In this document: positions 54,167 through 63,047 of the stretch, in pieces
Layout of the letters: each line of letters starts with the position of its first letter
How positions within the stretch are numbered: the first letter of the stretch is position 1
Made by a program: the position numbers and the translations under genes
Assembly: GCF_007828835.1 (NCBI RefSeq)
Contig: NZ_VIVL01000001.1
Span: forward strand, 558,001-622,000
Length of the DNA: 64,000 bases
Reading direction: 5' to 3'
From: Variovorax beijingensis
GTDB lineage: Bacteria; Pseudomonadota; Gammaproteobacteria; Burkholderiales; Burkholderiaceae_C
The notes under the pieces: model-generated
Databases searched by the model: none
Told to the model about the DNA's origin: nothing
Seen by the model: only the letters and a program-made list of their open reading frames with translations

Positions 54167-55105
54167 CTAGCCGTCCTCGCGGATCTGCCGGCCCGTGAGC
54201 TTGAGAAAAAGGTCTTCGAGGTTCGCGGGCCGGTGGAAGGTGCGCAGGCGGCCGTGCCGCGTGAGCGCATCGAGCAGCCGGCGCGCGTCCTGCGTGTAGA
54301 AGAACACCGTCTCGCCGCTCACTTCCACGCGCGCCGCCATCGCCTTCAGTTCCGGCGACTCGGCCAGCGAGAGCGCGCCGTTGCCATACACCTCGACCAC
54401 GTCGGGTTCCAGGTGCTCGGCGATCAGATCGCGCGGGCGGCCCTCGGCGATCTTGCGGCCGTGGTCGAGCACCAGCAGGCGCGAGCACAGGCGCTCGGCC
54501 TCGTCCATGAAATGCGTGGTCAGCAGAATCGACTTGCCCTGCTGCAGCAGCACCTGCAGGCGCTCCCACATCAGGTGGCGGGCCTGCGGGTCGAGTCCCG
54601 TGGTGGGTTCGTCGAGCATCAGCAGCTTCGGGTCGTTCACCAGTGCACGCGCCAGCGAGAGGCGCCGGCGCATGCCGCCCGAGAGCTCGCCCGGCTTTGC
54701 ATCGGCCTTGTGCGAGAGCGCCGCAAACTCCAGCAGCTGCGGCACGCGCTCGCGCACCTGCGCCTTGCTGAAGCCGAAGTAGCGGCCATACACCACGAGG
54801 TTCTCGGCGCAGCTGAAGTCGGGGTCGAGCGTGTCGAACTGCGAGACCACGCCGAGCTGCGCCTTGATGGCCAGCGCATCGCGCGGCATCTGCAGGCCCA
54901 GCGCGGAGATCTCGCCGCCGTCGGGCGCGGTCAGGCCCAGGCACATGCGGATCGTGGTGGTCTTGCCGGCGCCGTTCGGGCCGATCACGCCAAGACATTC
55001 TCCGGGCGCGATCTCGAACGACAGGTCGTCCACGACCGTGGTGCCGCCATAGCGCTTGAGCAGATGGCTGGCGTGAAAGAGGGGGGTGGAAGAGGAGGAT
55101 GGCAC
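54167..55105 (-). CDS. ABC transporter ATP-binding protein (NodI-like)
   Basis: 312-aa ATPase: Walker [19 protein letters not shown]-loop [16 protein letters not shown], signature [15 protein letters not shown], Walker [17 protein letters not shown] and a C-terminal extension ending [23 protein letters not shown]. The NodI/CcmA look, with the NodJ-like permease 9 bp away, indicates an exporter of a lipid, polysaccharide or drug. Confidence 0.94.
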   Translation of the reverse strand: MPSSSSTPLFHASHLLKRYGGTTVVDDLSFEIAPGECLGVIGPNGAGKTTTIRMCLGLTAPDGGEISALGLQMPRDALAIKAQLGVVSQFDTLDPDFSCAENLVVYGRYFGFSKAQVRERVPQLLEFAALSHKADAKPGELSGGMRRRLSLARALVNDPKLLMLDEPTTGLDPQARHLMWERLQVLLQQGKSILLTTHFMDEAERLCSRLLVLDHGRKIAEGRPRDLIAEHLEPDVVEVYGNGALSLAESPELKAMAARVEVSGETVFFYTQDARRLLDALTRHGRLRTFHRPANLEDLFLKLTGRQIREDG

Positions 55106-55201
55106 GCGGCCATTCTGGCCCAGGCTCGCGAACGCTGCCGCAATCGCTTCAACCGATGGACAAGCAGCGCAGGTTCGGAACCGTATCCGGCAACCGGGGC
55201 G

Positions 55202-56092
55202 TCACATCCGCAGGCCGTTGAACTCGGCCTTCATCCAGTCGATGAAGGCCCGCGTGCGGGCCGGCAGCAGCCGCGCGTTCGGATAGATCACGCTCACCGG
55301 CCGCGGCGGCGGCTCAAAATCCTCGAGCACCAGCTGCAGCCGGCCCTGCGCCACATGCGGCAGCACCTGGTAGGAGAAGAAGGTGCCGAAGCCCATGCCC
55401 GCGGCGCAGGCCTCGATGGCCGGGGCGAGGTGGTTGAACTCGAGGCGGCAGCTCGGCGTCACGCTGACGGTCTTGCCGCGGTCGTGGAACATCCACTGCG
55501 GCGGCGCGTCGATGCGGCCGCGCACGCAGGGGGCGCCATGGAGATCGCGCGGATGGCGTGGCGTGCCGTGGCGCGCGAGGTACTCGGGGCTCGCCGCCAC
55601 TACGCGCCGGATGGTGCCGAGCGTCTGCGCCACGAGCGACGAATCCGCCAGCGGGCTGATCCGGATGCCCACGTCGATGCCTTCCTCCAGCAGGTTCACC
55701 GTGCGGTCGTGCAGCAGCACGCTGCAGCGCACCTTGTCGTGGCGCTGCATGAAGCGCGTGATGGCGGGCGCCACGTACATGTGGCCGAAGAGCACCGGCG
55801 CAGTGATGGTGAGCTGGCCCGCGGGCTCCCGCGCCTCGGCCTTGAGCGCGAGGTCGGCGGCATCGGCCGCCAGCAGCACCTCGCGCGCGCTCGGCAGGTA
55901 GTGGCGGCCTTCCTCGGTGAGCGAGAGGCGGCGCGTGGTGCGGTGGAACAGGCGCACGCCCAGGTGCGCCTCGAGCGCGGCGAGCGCGCGCACCACCGCG
56001 GGCAGCGAGCTGCCGAGCGCCTCGGCGGCGCGGGTCAGGCTGCCCTGGTCGGCAATCTGCACGAAGGTCTGCATGGCCTTGAAACGATCCAT
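55202..56092 (-). CDS. LysR-family transcriptional regulator (divergent from GST)
   Basis: 296 aa beginning MDRFKAMQTFVQIADQGSLTRAAEALGSSLPAVVRALAALE (in pieces), a helix-turn-helix of the CrgA/DsdC type, then TRFMQRHDKVRCSVLLHDRTVNLLEEGIDVGIRISPL. It faces the GST gene. Two GATTAAAC direct repeats lie right next to its start codon. Confidence 0.93.
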   Translation of the reverse strand: MDRFKAMQTFVQIADQGSLTRAAEALGSSLPAVVRALAALEAHLGVRLFHRTTRRLSLTEEGRHYLPSAREVLLAADAADLALKAEAREPAGQLTITAPVLFGHMYVAPAITRFMQRHDKVRCSVLLHDRTVNLLEEGIDVGIRISPLADSSLVAQTLGTIRRVVAASPEYLARHGTPRHPRDLHGAPCVRGRIDAPPQWMFHDRGKTVSVTPSCRLEFNHLAPAIEACAAGMGFGTFFSYQVLPHVAQGRLQLVLEDFEPPPRPVSVIYPNARLLPARTRAFIDWMKAEFNGLRM

Positions 56093-56097
56093 GGCGC

Positions 56098-56115
56098 GAT
56101 TAAACAGGATTAAAC
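56098..56115. promoter_or_regulatory. GATTAAAC direct repeat near the LysR start
   Basis: GATTAAAC at 56098-56105 and again at 56108-56115, ten base pairs (one helical turn) apart, five bases upstream of the LysR start codon. Could be a regulator site for the LysR/GST pair. Confidence 0.45.
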
Positions 56116-56214
56116 CGATTGACGCAGCAGTCAAATGCAGGAATGGCTATTCCTTCATTCAGCGCAAGAGAGAAGAATCCCGATCACGCCCACTCCACAT
56201 TGCAGAGAACCACC

Positions 56215-56874
56215 ATGAACGCCATCGCCTCCCTTCCCGCCCAACCCATCAAGCTCTATGGCAGCGCCATCTCGGGCCACGTGCACCGGGTGCGGCTGTT
56301 CCTCTCGATGCTCGGCCTGCCCTTCGAGGTCATCGAGCTCGACCTGAAGAAGCGCGACAACCGCACGCCCGAGTTCCTGGCGCGCAACCCTTTCGGCCAG
56401 GTGCCGGTGATCGAGGATGGCGAAACGACGCTGGCCGATTCCAACGCGATCCTGGTCTACCTCAACGAGCGCTATTCGGCCGACCCGGCGCGCTGGATGC
56501 CGCGCGACCCGGTGGGCGCGGCGCGCGTGCAGCGCTGGTTCTCGGTGGCCGCGGGGCCGCTGGCCTACGGGCCGGCCGCCGCACGCGTCATGGTGCTGTT
56601 CGGCCGGGCCGCCGATCCCACGGAGACCGTCACGCGTTCGCATGCGCTGCTCGCGGTGATGGAGATCCACCTCGGGCAGCAGCCCTTCCTGGCCGGGCCC
56701 GCGGCCACGCTGGCCGACATCGCGAACTACGCCTACGTGGCGCATGCGCCCGAAGGCCGCGTGGCGCTCGATGCCTACCCGCAGGTGCGTGCCTGGCTCG
56801 CGCGCGTGGAGGCCCTGCCCGGCTTCGTGCCGATGGTGCGCACGCCGGTCGGGCTGGCGGCGGCTGAATCATGA
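56215..56874 (+). CDS. Glutathione S-transferase
   Basis: 219-aa GST. The thioredoxin-like N-domain has LYGSAISGHVHRVRLFLSMLGLPFE, NPFGQVPVIEDGETTLADSNAILVYL (cis-Pro and Ser-Asn glutathione site). The helical C-domain has LADIANYAYVAHAPEGRVALDAYPQVRAWLARVE. It conjugates or isomerises electrophiles. The stop overlaps the next gene's ATG (ATGA); a LysR gene is divergent. Confidence 0.94.
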   Translation: MNAIASLPAQPIKLYGSAISGHVHRVRLFLSMLGLPFEVIELDLKKRDNRTPEFLARNPFGQVPVIEDGETTLADSNAILVYLNERYSADPARWMPRDPVGAARVQRWFSVAAGPLAYGPAAARVMVLFGRAADPTETVTRSHALLAVMEIHLGQQPFLAGPAATLADIANYAYVAHAPEGRVALDAYPQVRAWLARVEALPGFVPMVRTPVGLAAAES

Positions 56875-57842
56875 TCGCCGCGCCCTTCCACGCCGGCGAG
56901 CGCGCACTGCAACTGCAGACGGGCTGGCGCGAGCGCATGGAGGCCATGGGGCCGCGCGTGATCCGCGACTACATGCCCGACCAGCACCGCGAATTCTTCG
57001 CGCAGCTGCCGTTCCTCGTGGTCGGCAGCCTCGATGCCGATCTGCAGCCCTGGGCCAGCGTGCTTGCGGCGCCCGCGGGCTTCGCGCATTCGCCCGGTGC
57101 CACGCACCTGCGCGTCGACGCGCTGCCGGCAACTGGCGATCCGCTGGCCGGGCAGCTCGCCCAGGGCGCCGCGCTCGGCCTGCTGGGCATCGAGCCGCAC
57201 ACGCGGCGGCGCAACCGCATGAACGGCACGGTCGAGGCGCTCGATGCTCGCGGCTTCATGGTCGCGGTGCAGCAGAGCTTCGGCAACTGCCCGCGCTACA
57301 TCCAGGCGCGCGAGCCGGAACTGGTGCCCGCGCGCGACGGCAGCGCGCCCGTGCAGCGGCTCGACACGCTCGATCTCGACGCGCAGCGTCTCATCGGCAG
57401 CGCCGACACGCTGTTCATCGCCACGGCCTACCCGGACGAGGCGGCTGCCGGCGACGAAGCCGATGCACGTTCGCATGGCGTCGACGTGTCGCACCGCGGC
57501 GGCCGGCCCGGCTTCGTTCGCGTCGACGACGGTGGCGTGCTCACGGTGCCCGACTTCAACGGCAACCGCTTCTTCAACACGCTGGGCAACCTGGCGGCCC
57601 ATCCGCGCGCGGGCCTGCTGTTCATCGACTACGACAGCGGCGATCTGCTGCATGTGGCGGCCACCGCGGAGCTGGTGCTCAACGGCCCCGAGATCGCCGA
57701 GTTCGAAGGTGCCGAGCGGCTGCTGCGGCTGCACGTCGAGCACGCCTTGCGCCGGCCCGCGGCCCTGCCGCTGCGCTGGGGCGATGCGGCGCTGTCGCCC
57801 CATCTGGAAGGCACCGGACGCTGGGCTTCCGCGCGCGCCTGA
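56871..57842 (+). CDS. Pyridoxamine 5'-phosphate oxidase-fold flavoprotein
   Basis: 323 aa with two PNPOx-like split-barrel blocks: FFAQLPFLVVGSLDADLQPWASVLA at the start, and GVDVSHRGGRPGFVRVDDGGVLTVPDFNGNRFFNTLGNL later. Likely binds FMN or F420-type cofactor. Coupled to the GST by ATGA, so it probably works on a related electrophile. The true activity is unknown. Confidence 0.88.
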   Translation: MIAAPFHAGERALQLQTGWRERMEAMGPRVIRDYMPDQHREFFAQLPFLVVGSLDADLQPWASVLAAPAGFAHSPGATHLRVDALPATGDPLAGQLAQGAALGLLGIEPHTRRRNRMNGTVEALDARGFMVAVQQSFGNCPRYIQAREPELVPARDGSAPVQRLDTLDLDAQRLIGSADTLFIATAYPDEAAAGDEADARSHGVDVSHRGGRPGFVRVDDGGVLTVPDFNGNRFFNTLGNLAAHPRAGLLFIDYDSGDLLHVAATAELVLNGPEIAEFEGAERLLRLHVEHALRRPAALPLRWGDAALSPHLEGTGRWASARA

Positions 57843-57860
57843 ACGGCCTTCGCATTCCCG

Positions 57861-59033
57861 TCAATGAAAGACCGGAATGCGCGCGGCGACCGAAGGCCGG
57901 TAGTGCCAGCCGCGTTCGCGCAGTGCCGCGAGGTCAGGCCTGCGATGCAGCACCGCCTCCAGCCCCGCGGCGGCCAGCGTGCAGGCCAGCGCCTGGCCCG
58001 GGCAGGCGTGCACGCCGTGGCCGAAGCCGAGCATGCGGCGCCGCGCGCGCACGAGGCTGAAGCGCTCGGGCTCGGGGTTGAGCGCGGGATCGCGGTTCGC
58101 CGCGGCCAGCACCAGCAGCACCGTGTCGCCCGCTGCCAGCGGCGTGTCCGCGATGGTGACGGGCTCGGCCACGAAGCGCCGCGTGTTGTGCACCGAGGGG
58201 TCGTGCCGCGCCGTCTCTTCCACGATGGCCTGCAGCCCGCCCTGGGTCTGCGCTGCCTGCGGCAGCGATGGTTCGCGCATCACCGCGATCAGGCTGTTGC
58301 CCAGCAGGCCGGCCGTCGCATCGCAGGTCTGCGAGAGCAGGCCGACGAGGTTCGCGAGCAGTGAGCGCGGGAGCGGCGCGCTGGCTTCGCCTTCGGCGAG
58401 CACGGCCGAGAGCAGTGTTCCATCGCGCGGCGCTGCGCCGGCGGCCAGCGCTTCGAAGCGCGCCATGAGCTCGCCCGCGGCGGCGCTGGCGCCTTGCAGC
58501 TGCTCTGCTGTCGACAGCGGCGACAGGCAGGCGACGAAATCGCGCATCCACCGGTCCACCCGCGGCAGCGCTTCATCGCCAAAGCCCAGCAGGTGCGCGA
58601 CGGCCCGCACCGGCATGGAGAACAGCGCGTCCGACAAGGGCTGCACCGGCACGCCGTGCGCGACCCGCAATGCCGCTGCGCGAACGGCTCCGAGGTCCAG
58701 CCCCGCCAGCGCACGCTGCAGCGCAGGCCGATGGGCCTGGTGCGCCGTGCCGTCGTTCATGCGCACGAGATGGCCGAACACTTCGCCCGCCGCGCTGCCC
58801 ACGATGGCGCGCGGCACCGGCTCGGCCGCCGGCCGCACGCGCAGCGCGCCGTGCGCGAGCAGCAGCGATTCGACGACCTCCGCGCGGCTCGTGACCCACA
58901 GGCGCAGCGTCTCGTTCCACGCGAGCGGCGGCCCCGCGCGCAGTTCGGCATAGAAGGGATAGGGATCGGCATGCGTGACGGCCGCGACCGGATCGGCAGG
59001 CCGGCCGGCGAGGGAAGTGGGGCTGGTGTTCAT
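57861..59033 (-). CDS. Cytochrome P450 with unusual I-helix
   Basis: 390-aa soluble P450. The haem-binding Cys344 is in LGFGHGVHACPGQALA, and Glu273-x-x-Arg276 of the K-helix is in ETARHDPSVHNTRR. The I-helix reads SQTCDAT (residues 234-240) where A-G-x-D/E-T is usual: Asp238 is kept, the conserved Thr position is Ala239. EryF-like P450s with Ala there use substrate for proton relay. The ATG is at 59033 (MNTSPTSLAG). Its redox partners are not in the window. An ArsR-type gene is divergent. Confidence 0.93.
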   Translation of the reverse strand: MNTSPTSLAGRPADPVAAVTHADPYPFYAELRAGPPLAWNETLRLWVTSRAEVVESLLLAHGALRVRPAAEPVPRAIVGSAAGEVFGHLVRMNDGTAHQAHRPALQRALAGLDLGAVRAAALRVAHGVPVQPLSDALFSMPVRAVAHLLGFGDEALPRVDRWMRDFVACLSPLSTAEQLQGASAAAGELMARFEALAAGAAPRDGTLLSAVLAEGEASAPLPRSLLANLVGLLSQTCDATAGLLGNSLIAVMREPSLPQAAQTQGGLQAIVEETARHDPSVHNTRRFVAEPVTIADTPLAAGDTVLLVLAAANRDPALNPEPERFSLVRARRRMLGFGHGVHACPGQALACTLAAAGLEAVLHRRPDLAALRERGWHYRPSVAARIPVFH

Positions 59034-59063
59034 GGCGTCCAGTGTGCAGCCGGCACCGCGGCC

Positions 59064-59087
59064 ACACTTCGCCCGTGAACGAAGTGT
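59064..59087. promoter_or_regulatory. Dyad operator in the P450/ArsR gap
   Basis: ACACTTCG at 59064-59071 and CGAAGTGT at 59080-59087 form a perfect 8-bp-arm dyad with an 8-bp spacer. It is centred in the 83-bp gap between the divergent P450 and ArsR-type genes, so it can repress both. Confidence 0.75.
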
Positions 59088-59116
59088 CGATTGCGGGCGG
59101 GTCTTACGATCGGCGC

Positions 59117-59812
59117 ATGGACACGCACTCATCCTCCACCGTGGATCTCCAGCTGGCCCGCCTTGCAGGCGCCATCGCCGAACCCGCGCGCGCCCGCATG
59201 CTCAGCTGCCTGATGGACGGCCACGCGCGCACCGCGACCGAGCTGGCCACCGTCGCCGAGGTGGCCGCCTCCACCGCCAGCGCGCACCTCGCGCGCCTCA
59301 AGGAAGAGCGGCTGGTCGAGCTGCTGGTGCAGGGCAAGCACCGCTACTTCCGGCTGGCCGGCGACAACGTGGCGGCCGCCCTCGAAAGCCTGATGGTGGT
59401 GGCCGGCGCGCCGCGCGCCGAGCAGTTCAAGCCCAGCACGCCGAGCCGCCTGCGCGCCGCGCGCACCTGCTACGACCACATGGCCGGCACGGCGGGCGTC
59501 GCGCTGCACGACCGGCTGCATGCGCAGGGCTGGCTCAGCGGCCTGCACAGCGGCGCGTACGAACTCACGCCCGAGGGCGCGATCGCGCTGGAGAGCCTGG
59601 GGGTCGAGGTGGATGCGGTGCGCCGCTCGCGCCGGCGCTTTGCCTGCGCCTGCCTCGACTGGAGCGAGCGCCGCCCGCACCTGGGCGGCGCGCTCGGCGC
59701 GGCCTGGCTCCAGCTGTCGCTGCGCCGTGGCTGGGTACGCCAGGAACTCGACGGCCGCGCGCTGGCGCTCACGCCCAGGGCGCAGCGCGAGATGCCCGAG
59801 CTCTTTGCCTGA
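59117..59812 (+). CDS. ArsR-type winged-helix regulator
   Basis: 231 aa: an ArsR-like winged helix at residues ~10-85 (IAEPARARMLSCLMDGHARTATELATVAEVAASTASAHLARL), then a longer C-terminal part with RTCYDHMAGTAGVALHDRLHAQGWL and RFACACLDWSERRPHLGG. The Cys residues (CYDH, FACAC) could be redox or metal sensitive. Probably controls the P450 through the dyad at 59064-59087. Confidence 0.9.
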   Translation: MDTHSSSTVDLQLARLAGAIAEPARARMLSCLMDGHARTATELATVAEVAASTASAHLARLKEERLVELLVQGKHRYFRLAGDNVAAALESLMVVAGAPRAEQFKPSTPSRLRAARTCYDHMAGTAGVALHDRLHAQGWLSGLHSGAYELTPEGAIALESLGVEVDAVRRSRRRFACACLDWSERRPHLGGALGAAWLQLSLRRGWVRQELDGRALALTPRAQREMPELFA

Positions 59813-59821
59813 AGAGCGCCG

Positions 59822-60832
59822 TCAGGCCTTGAGTTTGAGCAGGTAGATCATCGGCCCGGCCATCGCCAGGTCGAGTTCGAGGAAGCTCTCGAAATCCTTG
59901 CCTGCCATCCAGTACGCATCCCAGTTGTTGCGCTTGATGGTCTTCTGCCAGACATCGGCGTTGGTGGCGCGGTGCACGGCCTCGAGCAACACGGCCCGGC
60001 GTTGCTCGGTCACCTTCTTGCCGGTGAGCACGCCGCGCCAGTTGGCCAGGTCAGCGTCCACGCCCTGCTCGCGCACCGACGGAATGCCCAGGAACGGCCG
60101 CTTCGACGACACGCCGATGGCGCGCAGCGTGCCGTTGGACAGGCCCGCGCTGAATTCGCTGAAGCCGGAGATGCCGGCCACGGCCTTGCCGGTGACCAGC
60201 GCTTCCACCACCTGCGCGCCGCCGGGGTACGGCTGGTAGACCAGGCCCGCGGTGTTGCCGGCCACGCGGGCCAGCATGCCGGCGTACATGTGGTCCACGC
60301 CACCGGCCGAACCGCCCGCGATGACGGCCTTGGCCGCATCGGCACGCAGCTGGGCGATCAGGTCTTTCGGTGTCTTGATGGGGGAGTCGGCCTTCACGGC
60401 CACCACTTCGTAGTCGCTGGTGAGGCGCGCGACCGGCGCGACCTGGGCCATGGTGACGGCCGGTTTCTGCAGTGCCACCGCACCGACCATGACCATGCCG
60501 CTCATCAGCAGCGTGTCGGGGTCGGCGTCGTATTTCTCGACGTACTTTGCGAGACCGATGGTGCCGCCTTTGCCGCCGATGTTCTCATAGACCACCTCGC
60601 CTGCCGCGCCCGAGGCCAGCAGCGCCGCGCCGAGCGCGCGGCCGGTCTGGTCCCAGCCGCCGCCTTCGTTGGCCGGAATGACGATGCGCAGCCTGGAAAC
60701 AAGTTGCGGCTCCGCCGCTCCGGCCGAACGGGGCCACAGGACGGCATGCCCCGCGCCCGCAGCGGCGGCCGCGCCCGCCATCCATGCATTGAAGTTGCGG
60801 CGAGAAAGCTTCTCGGGCGACGAGCGAGGCAT
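59822..60832 (-). CDS. Tat-exported TctC-family substrate-binding protein
   Basis: 336 aa of the TctC/Bug family (LRIVIPANEGGGWDQTGRALG; GSAGGVDHMYAGML; VYQPYPGGAQVVEALVTG). Unlike the other two Bug proteins here, it has a twin-arginine signal, SRRNFNAWMAGAAAAAGAGH, so it is exported folded. The ATG at 60832 (MPRSSPEKLS) is taken. Orphan: no tripartite transporter genes are nearby. Confidence 0.9.
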   Translation of the reverse strand: MPRSSPEKLSRRNFNAWMAGAAAAAGAGHAVLWPRSAGAAEPQLVSRLRIVIPANEGGGWDQTGRALGAALLASGAAGEVVYENIGGKGGTIGLAKYVEKYDADPDTLLMSGMVMVGAVALQKPAVTMAQVAPVARLTSDYEVVAVKADSPIKTPKDLIAQLRADAAKAVIAGGSAGGVDHMYAGMLARVAGNTAGLVYQPYPGGAQVVEALVTGKAVAGISGFSEFSAGLSNGTLRAIGVSSKRPFLGIPSVREQGVDADLANWRGVLTGKKVTEQRRAVLLEAVHRATNADVWQKTIKRNNWDAYWMAGKDFESFLELDLAMAGPMIYLLKLKA

Positions 60833-60931
60833 TTTGTTTCCAGTTGTGAACAATGTTTCCAGATGATGTCCGCGAAATGCGTCGCCCGCCTACATCTGGT
60901 AGTAGGTGTAAACCCTAGGAAGTGCCAACTA

Positions 60932-62449
60932 TTACTGAAAAGCGACCTCCGCGAAGCTCCGCAGCTTGCGGCTGTGCAGCCGGGTCGAACCCTGCTCGCG
61001 AAGGATGTCGATGGCCCGCATGCCGATGCGCAGGTGCTGCTCCACGCGCTCGCGGTAGAAGTGGTTGGCCATGCCCGGCAGCTTGATCTCGCCATGCAGC
61101 GGCTTGTCGCTCACGCACAGCAAGGTGCCGTAGGGCACGCGAAAGCGGAAGCCGTTGGCCGCGATGGTGGCGCTTTCCATGTCGAGCGCCACGGCCCGGC
61201 TCTGGCTGAAGCGGCGCTGCGGCTGGTTGCCCGGCAGCAGCTCCCAGTTGCGGTTGTCGGTGCTCGCCACCGTGCCGGTGCGCATGATCTTCTTCAGGTC
61301 GGGGCCGGTGTAGCGCGTGACGTCGGCCACCGCCTTTTCCAGCGCGAGCTGGATTTCCGAGAGTGCCGGGATCGGCACCCACAGCGGCAGCTCCTCGTCG
61401 AGCACGTGGTCCTCGCGCACGTAGGCATGCGCCAGCACGTAGTCGCCGAGCTGCTGCGCGTTGCGCAGGCCCGCGCAGTGGCCCAGCATCATCCAGGCAT
61501 GCGGGCGCAGCACGGCGATGTGGTCGGTGATGGTCTTGGCATTGGCCGGGCCGACGCCGATGTTCACCATGCTGATGCCGCTGCAGTCCTCGCGCACCAG
61601 GTGGTAGGCCGGCATCTGCGGCAGGCGCGGCGGCGCCGTGCCCTGGCTGCCGTCGAGCAGGCCGCCATAGCTGGTGCTGGCGCCGGCGGCCAGCCCGCGC
61701 CGGCGCGTGACCACGTTGCCGGGCTCGATGAAGGCGACGTACTCGCTCTTCTCATCGGCCATGGCCTCGTGGCCCAGGCGCACGAACTCGTCGATGTAAA
61801 ACTGGTAGTTGGTGAACAGCACGAAGTTCTGGAACCACTCGGGCGCGGTGCCGGTGTAGTGCCGCAGCCGGTGCAGCGAGTAGTCCACGCGCGCGGCCGT
61901 GAAGAGCGACAGCGGCTGCGCCTCGCCCGCCAGCGCCTCGTAGGTGCCGTTGGCGATGCCGTCGTCCATCACGCCCAGGTCGGGCAGGTCGAACACGTCG
62001 CGCATCAGCGCGCGCCGCTCCTCGCTCATCGTGCCTTCGATGTGGTCGTTCTCGGCAAAGGAGAAGTGGATGGGAATCGGCTGCGTGCTGGTGCCCACCT
62101 CGATCTCGACCTGGTGGTTTTCCAGCAGCAGGCGGAACTGGTCGAGGTAGTAGCGCGAGAACAGGTCGGGCCGCGTCAGCGTGGTCTCGTAGCGGCCGGG
62201 CCCGGCGACGAAGCCGTAGCTCAGCCCCGCGTTGGCCGGCGGCGTGTGGCGCGAGACGGTATGCGTGTGCACCCGCACGAAGGGGTAGCAGGCCCGCACC
62301 CGGCCCGGCAGCGCCTCCCCGGCCACGAAGCGCAGCATCGATTCGCGCAGATGCGCCAGGCCGCCCTGGTAGATGGACTTGACCTGTTCGAGCGCGGCGG
62401 CGGCGTCGTTGAAGCGGGCGGGGGCGACGAAAGTGGGCATGTAGGGCAT
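60932..62449 (-). CDS. amn: AMP nucleosidase
   Basis: 505-aa enzyme that cleaves AMP to adenine and ribose 5-phosphate; similar length to E. coli Amn (484). Features: YPFVRVHTHTVSRHTPPANAG, RPDLFSRYYLDQFRLLLENH, VNIGVGPANAKTITDHIAVLRPHAWMMLGHC and a C-terminal phosphorylase-like domain with ALDMESATIAANGFRFRVPYG. ATG at 62449 (MPYMPTFV). Controls adenylate pools under stress. Confidence 0.95.
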   Translation of the reverse strand: MPYMPTFVAPARFNDAAAALEQVKSIYQGGLAHLRESMLRFVAGEALPGRVRACYPFVRVHTHTVSRHTPPANAGLSYGFVAGPGRYETTLTRPDLFSRYYLDQFRLLLENHQVEIEVGTSTQPIPIHFSFAENDHIEGTMSEERRALMRDVFDLPDLGVMDDGIANGTYEALAGEAQPLSLFTAARVDYSLHRLRHYTGTAPEWFQNFVLFTNYQFYIDEFVRLGHEAMADEKSEYVAFIEPGNVVTRRRGLAAGASTSYGGLLDGSQGTAPPRLPQMPAYHLVREDCSGISMVNIGVGPANAKTITDHIAVLRPHAWMMLGHCAGLRNAQQLGDYVLAHAYVREDHVLDEELPLWVPIPALSEIQLALEKAVADVTRYTGPDLKKIMRTGTVASTDNRNWELLPGNQPQRRFSQSRAVALDMESATIAANGFRFRVPYGTLLCVSDKPLHGEIKLPGMANHFYRERVEQHLRIGMRAIDILREQGSTRLHSRKLRSFAEVAFQ

Positions 62450-62498
62450 GACGGCATTGTGCAATGCGGCCGTGCCGGCTGCTGCCCCCGCAACCGGC

Positions 62499-63047
62499 TC
62501 AGGCGAGAAGACAGGCCAGCACCTTGGCGAGCATGTCGTCCACATCCGCAGCCTGCACCGCGCCCGGCAGTTCGACGTCGCCATGCATCACGAACACCGG
62601 CTTGCCCCACTTGAGCCCCATCGCCATTTCCGACAGCGTGCCCATGTTGCCGCCGATGGCGACCAGGCACACGCCGCTGCGCGCGATGATGCCGTTGCGC
62701 ATCTCGCCCATGCCGGTGGGAATGGCCACGCTGAGCCATTCGTTGGCATTGCGGTCGTCGTCCTCGGGCAGGATGCCCACGGCAATGCCGCCGGCCTCGG
62801 CGGCGCCGCGCGAGGCCGCGGCCATCACGCCGCCGCGTCCGCCGCAGACCACCGCCATGCCAGCACCGGCCAGCGCATGCGCCACGGCGTAGGCCGCCTC
62901 GCATTCGGCCGGGCCGCCGTCGCCGGGGCCGAGGATGGCCACCGGCTGGCGGTGGCGCGCCGGTCCCTGTTGCTTCTGCGCCAGGCGCGCCAGCGCCTCA
63001 ATGACCGGCGCCGGCCGCACCGCGCTCGCGCCTTCGCGTAAGGACAT
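62499..63047 (-). CDS. LOG-like Rossmann-fold nucleotide-binding protein (TIGR00725 type)
   Basis: 182 aa. The glycine motif GGRGGVMAAASRGAAEAGG and the IGGNMGTLSEMAMGLKWGKPV loop (Glu near the nucleotide) mark the cytokinin-riboside phosphoribohydrolase-like fold. TIGR00725 members lack proven function. The first 50 bases overlap the ABC permease gene in another frame; a GTG at 63020 would shorten the overlap to 23. Confidence 0.8.
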   Translation of the reverse strand: MSLREGASAVRPAPVIEALARLAQKQQGPARHRQPVAILGPGDGGPAECEAAYAVAHALAGAGMAVVCGGRGGVMAAASRGAAEAGGIAVGILPEDDDRNANEWLSVAIPTGMGEMRNGIIARSGVCLVAIGGNMGTLSEMAMGLKWGKPVFVMHGDVELPGAVQAADVDDMLAKVLACLLA

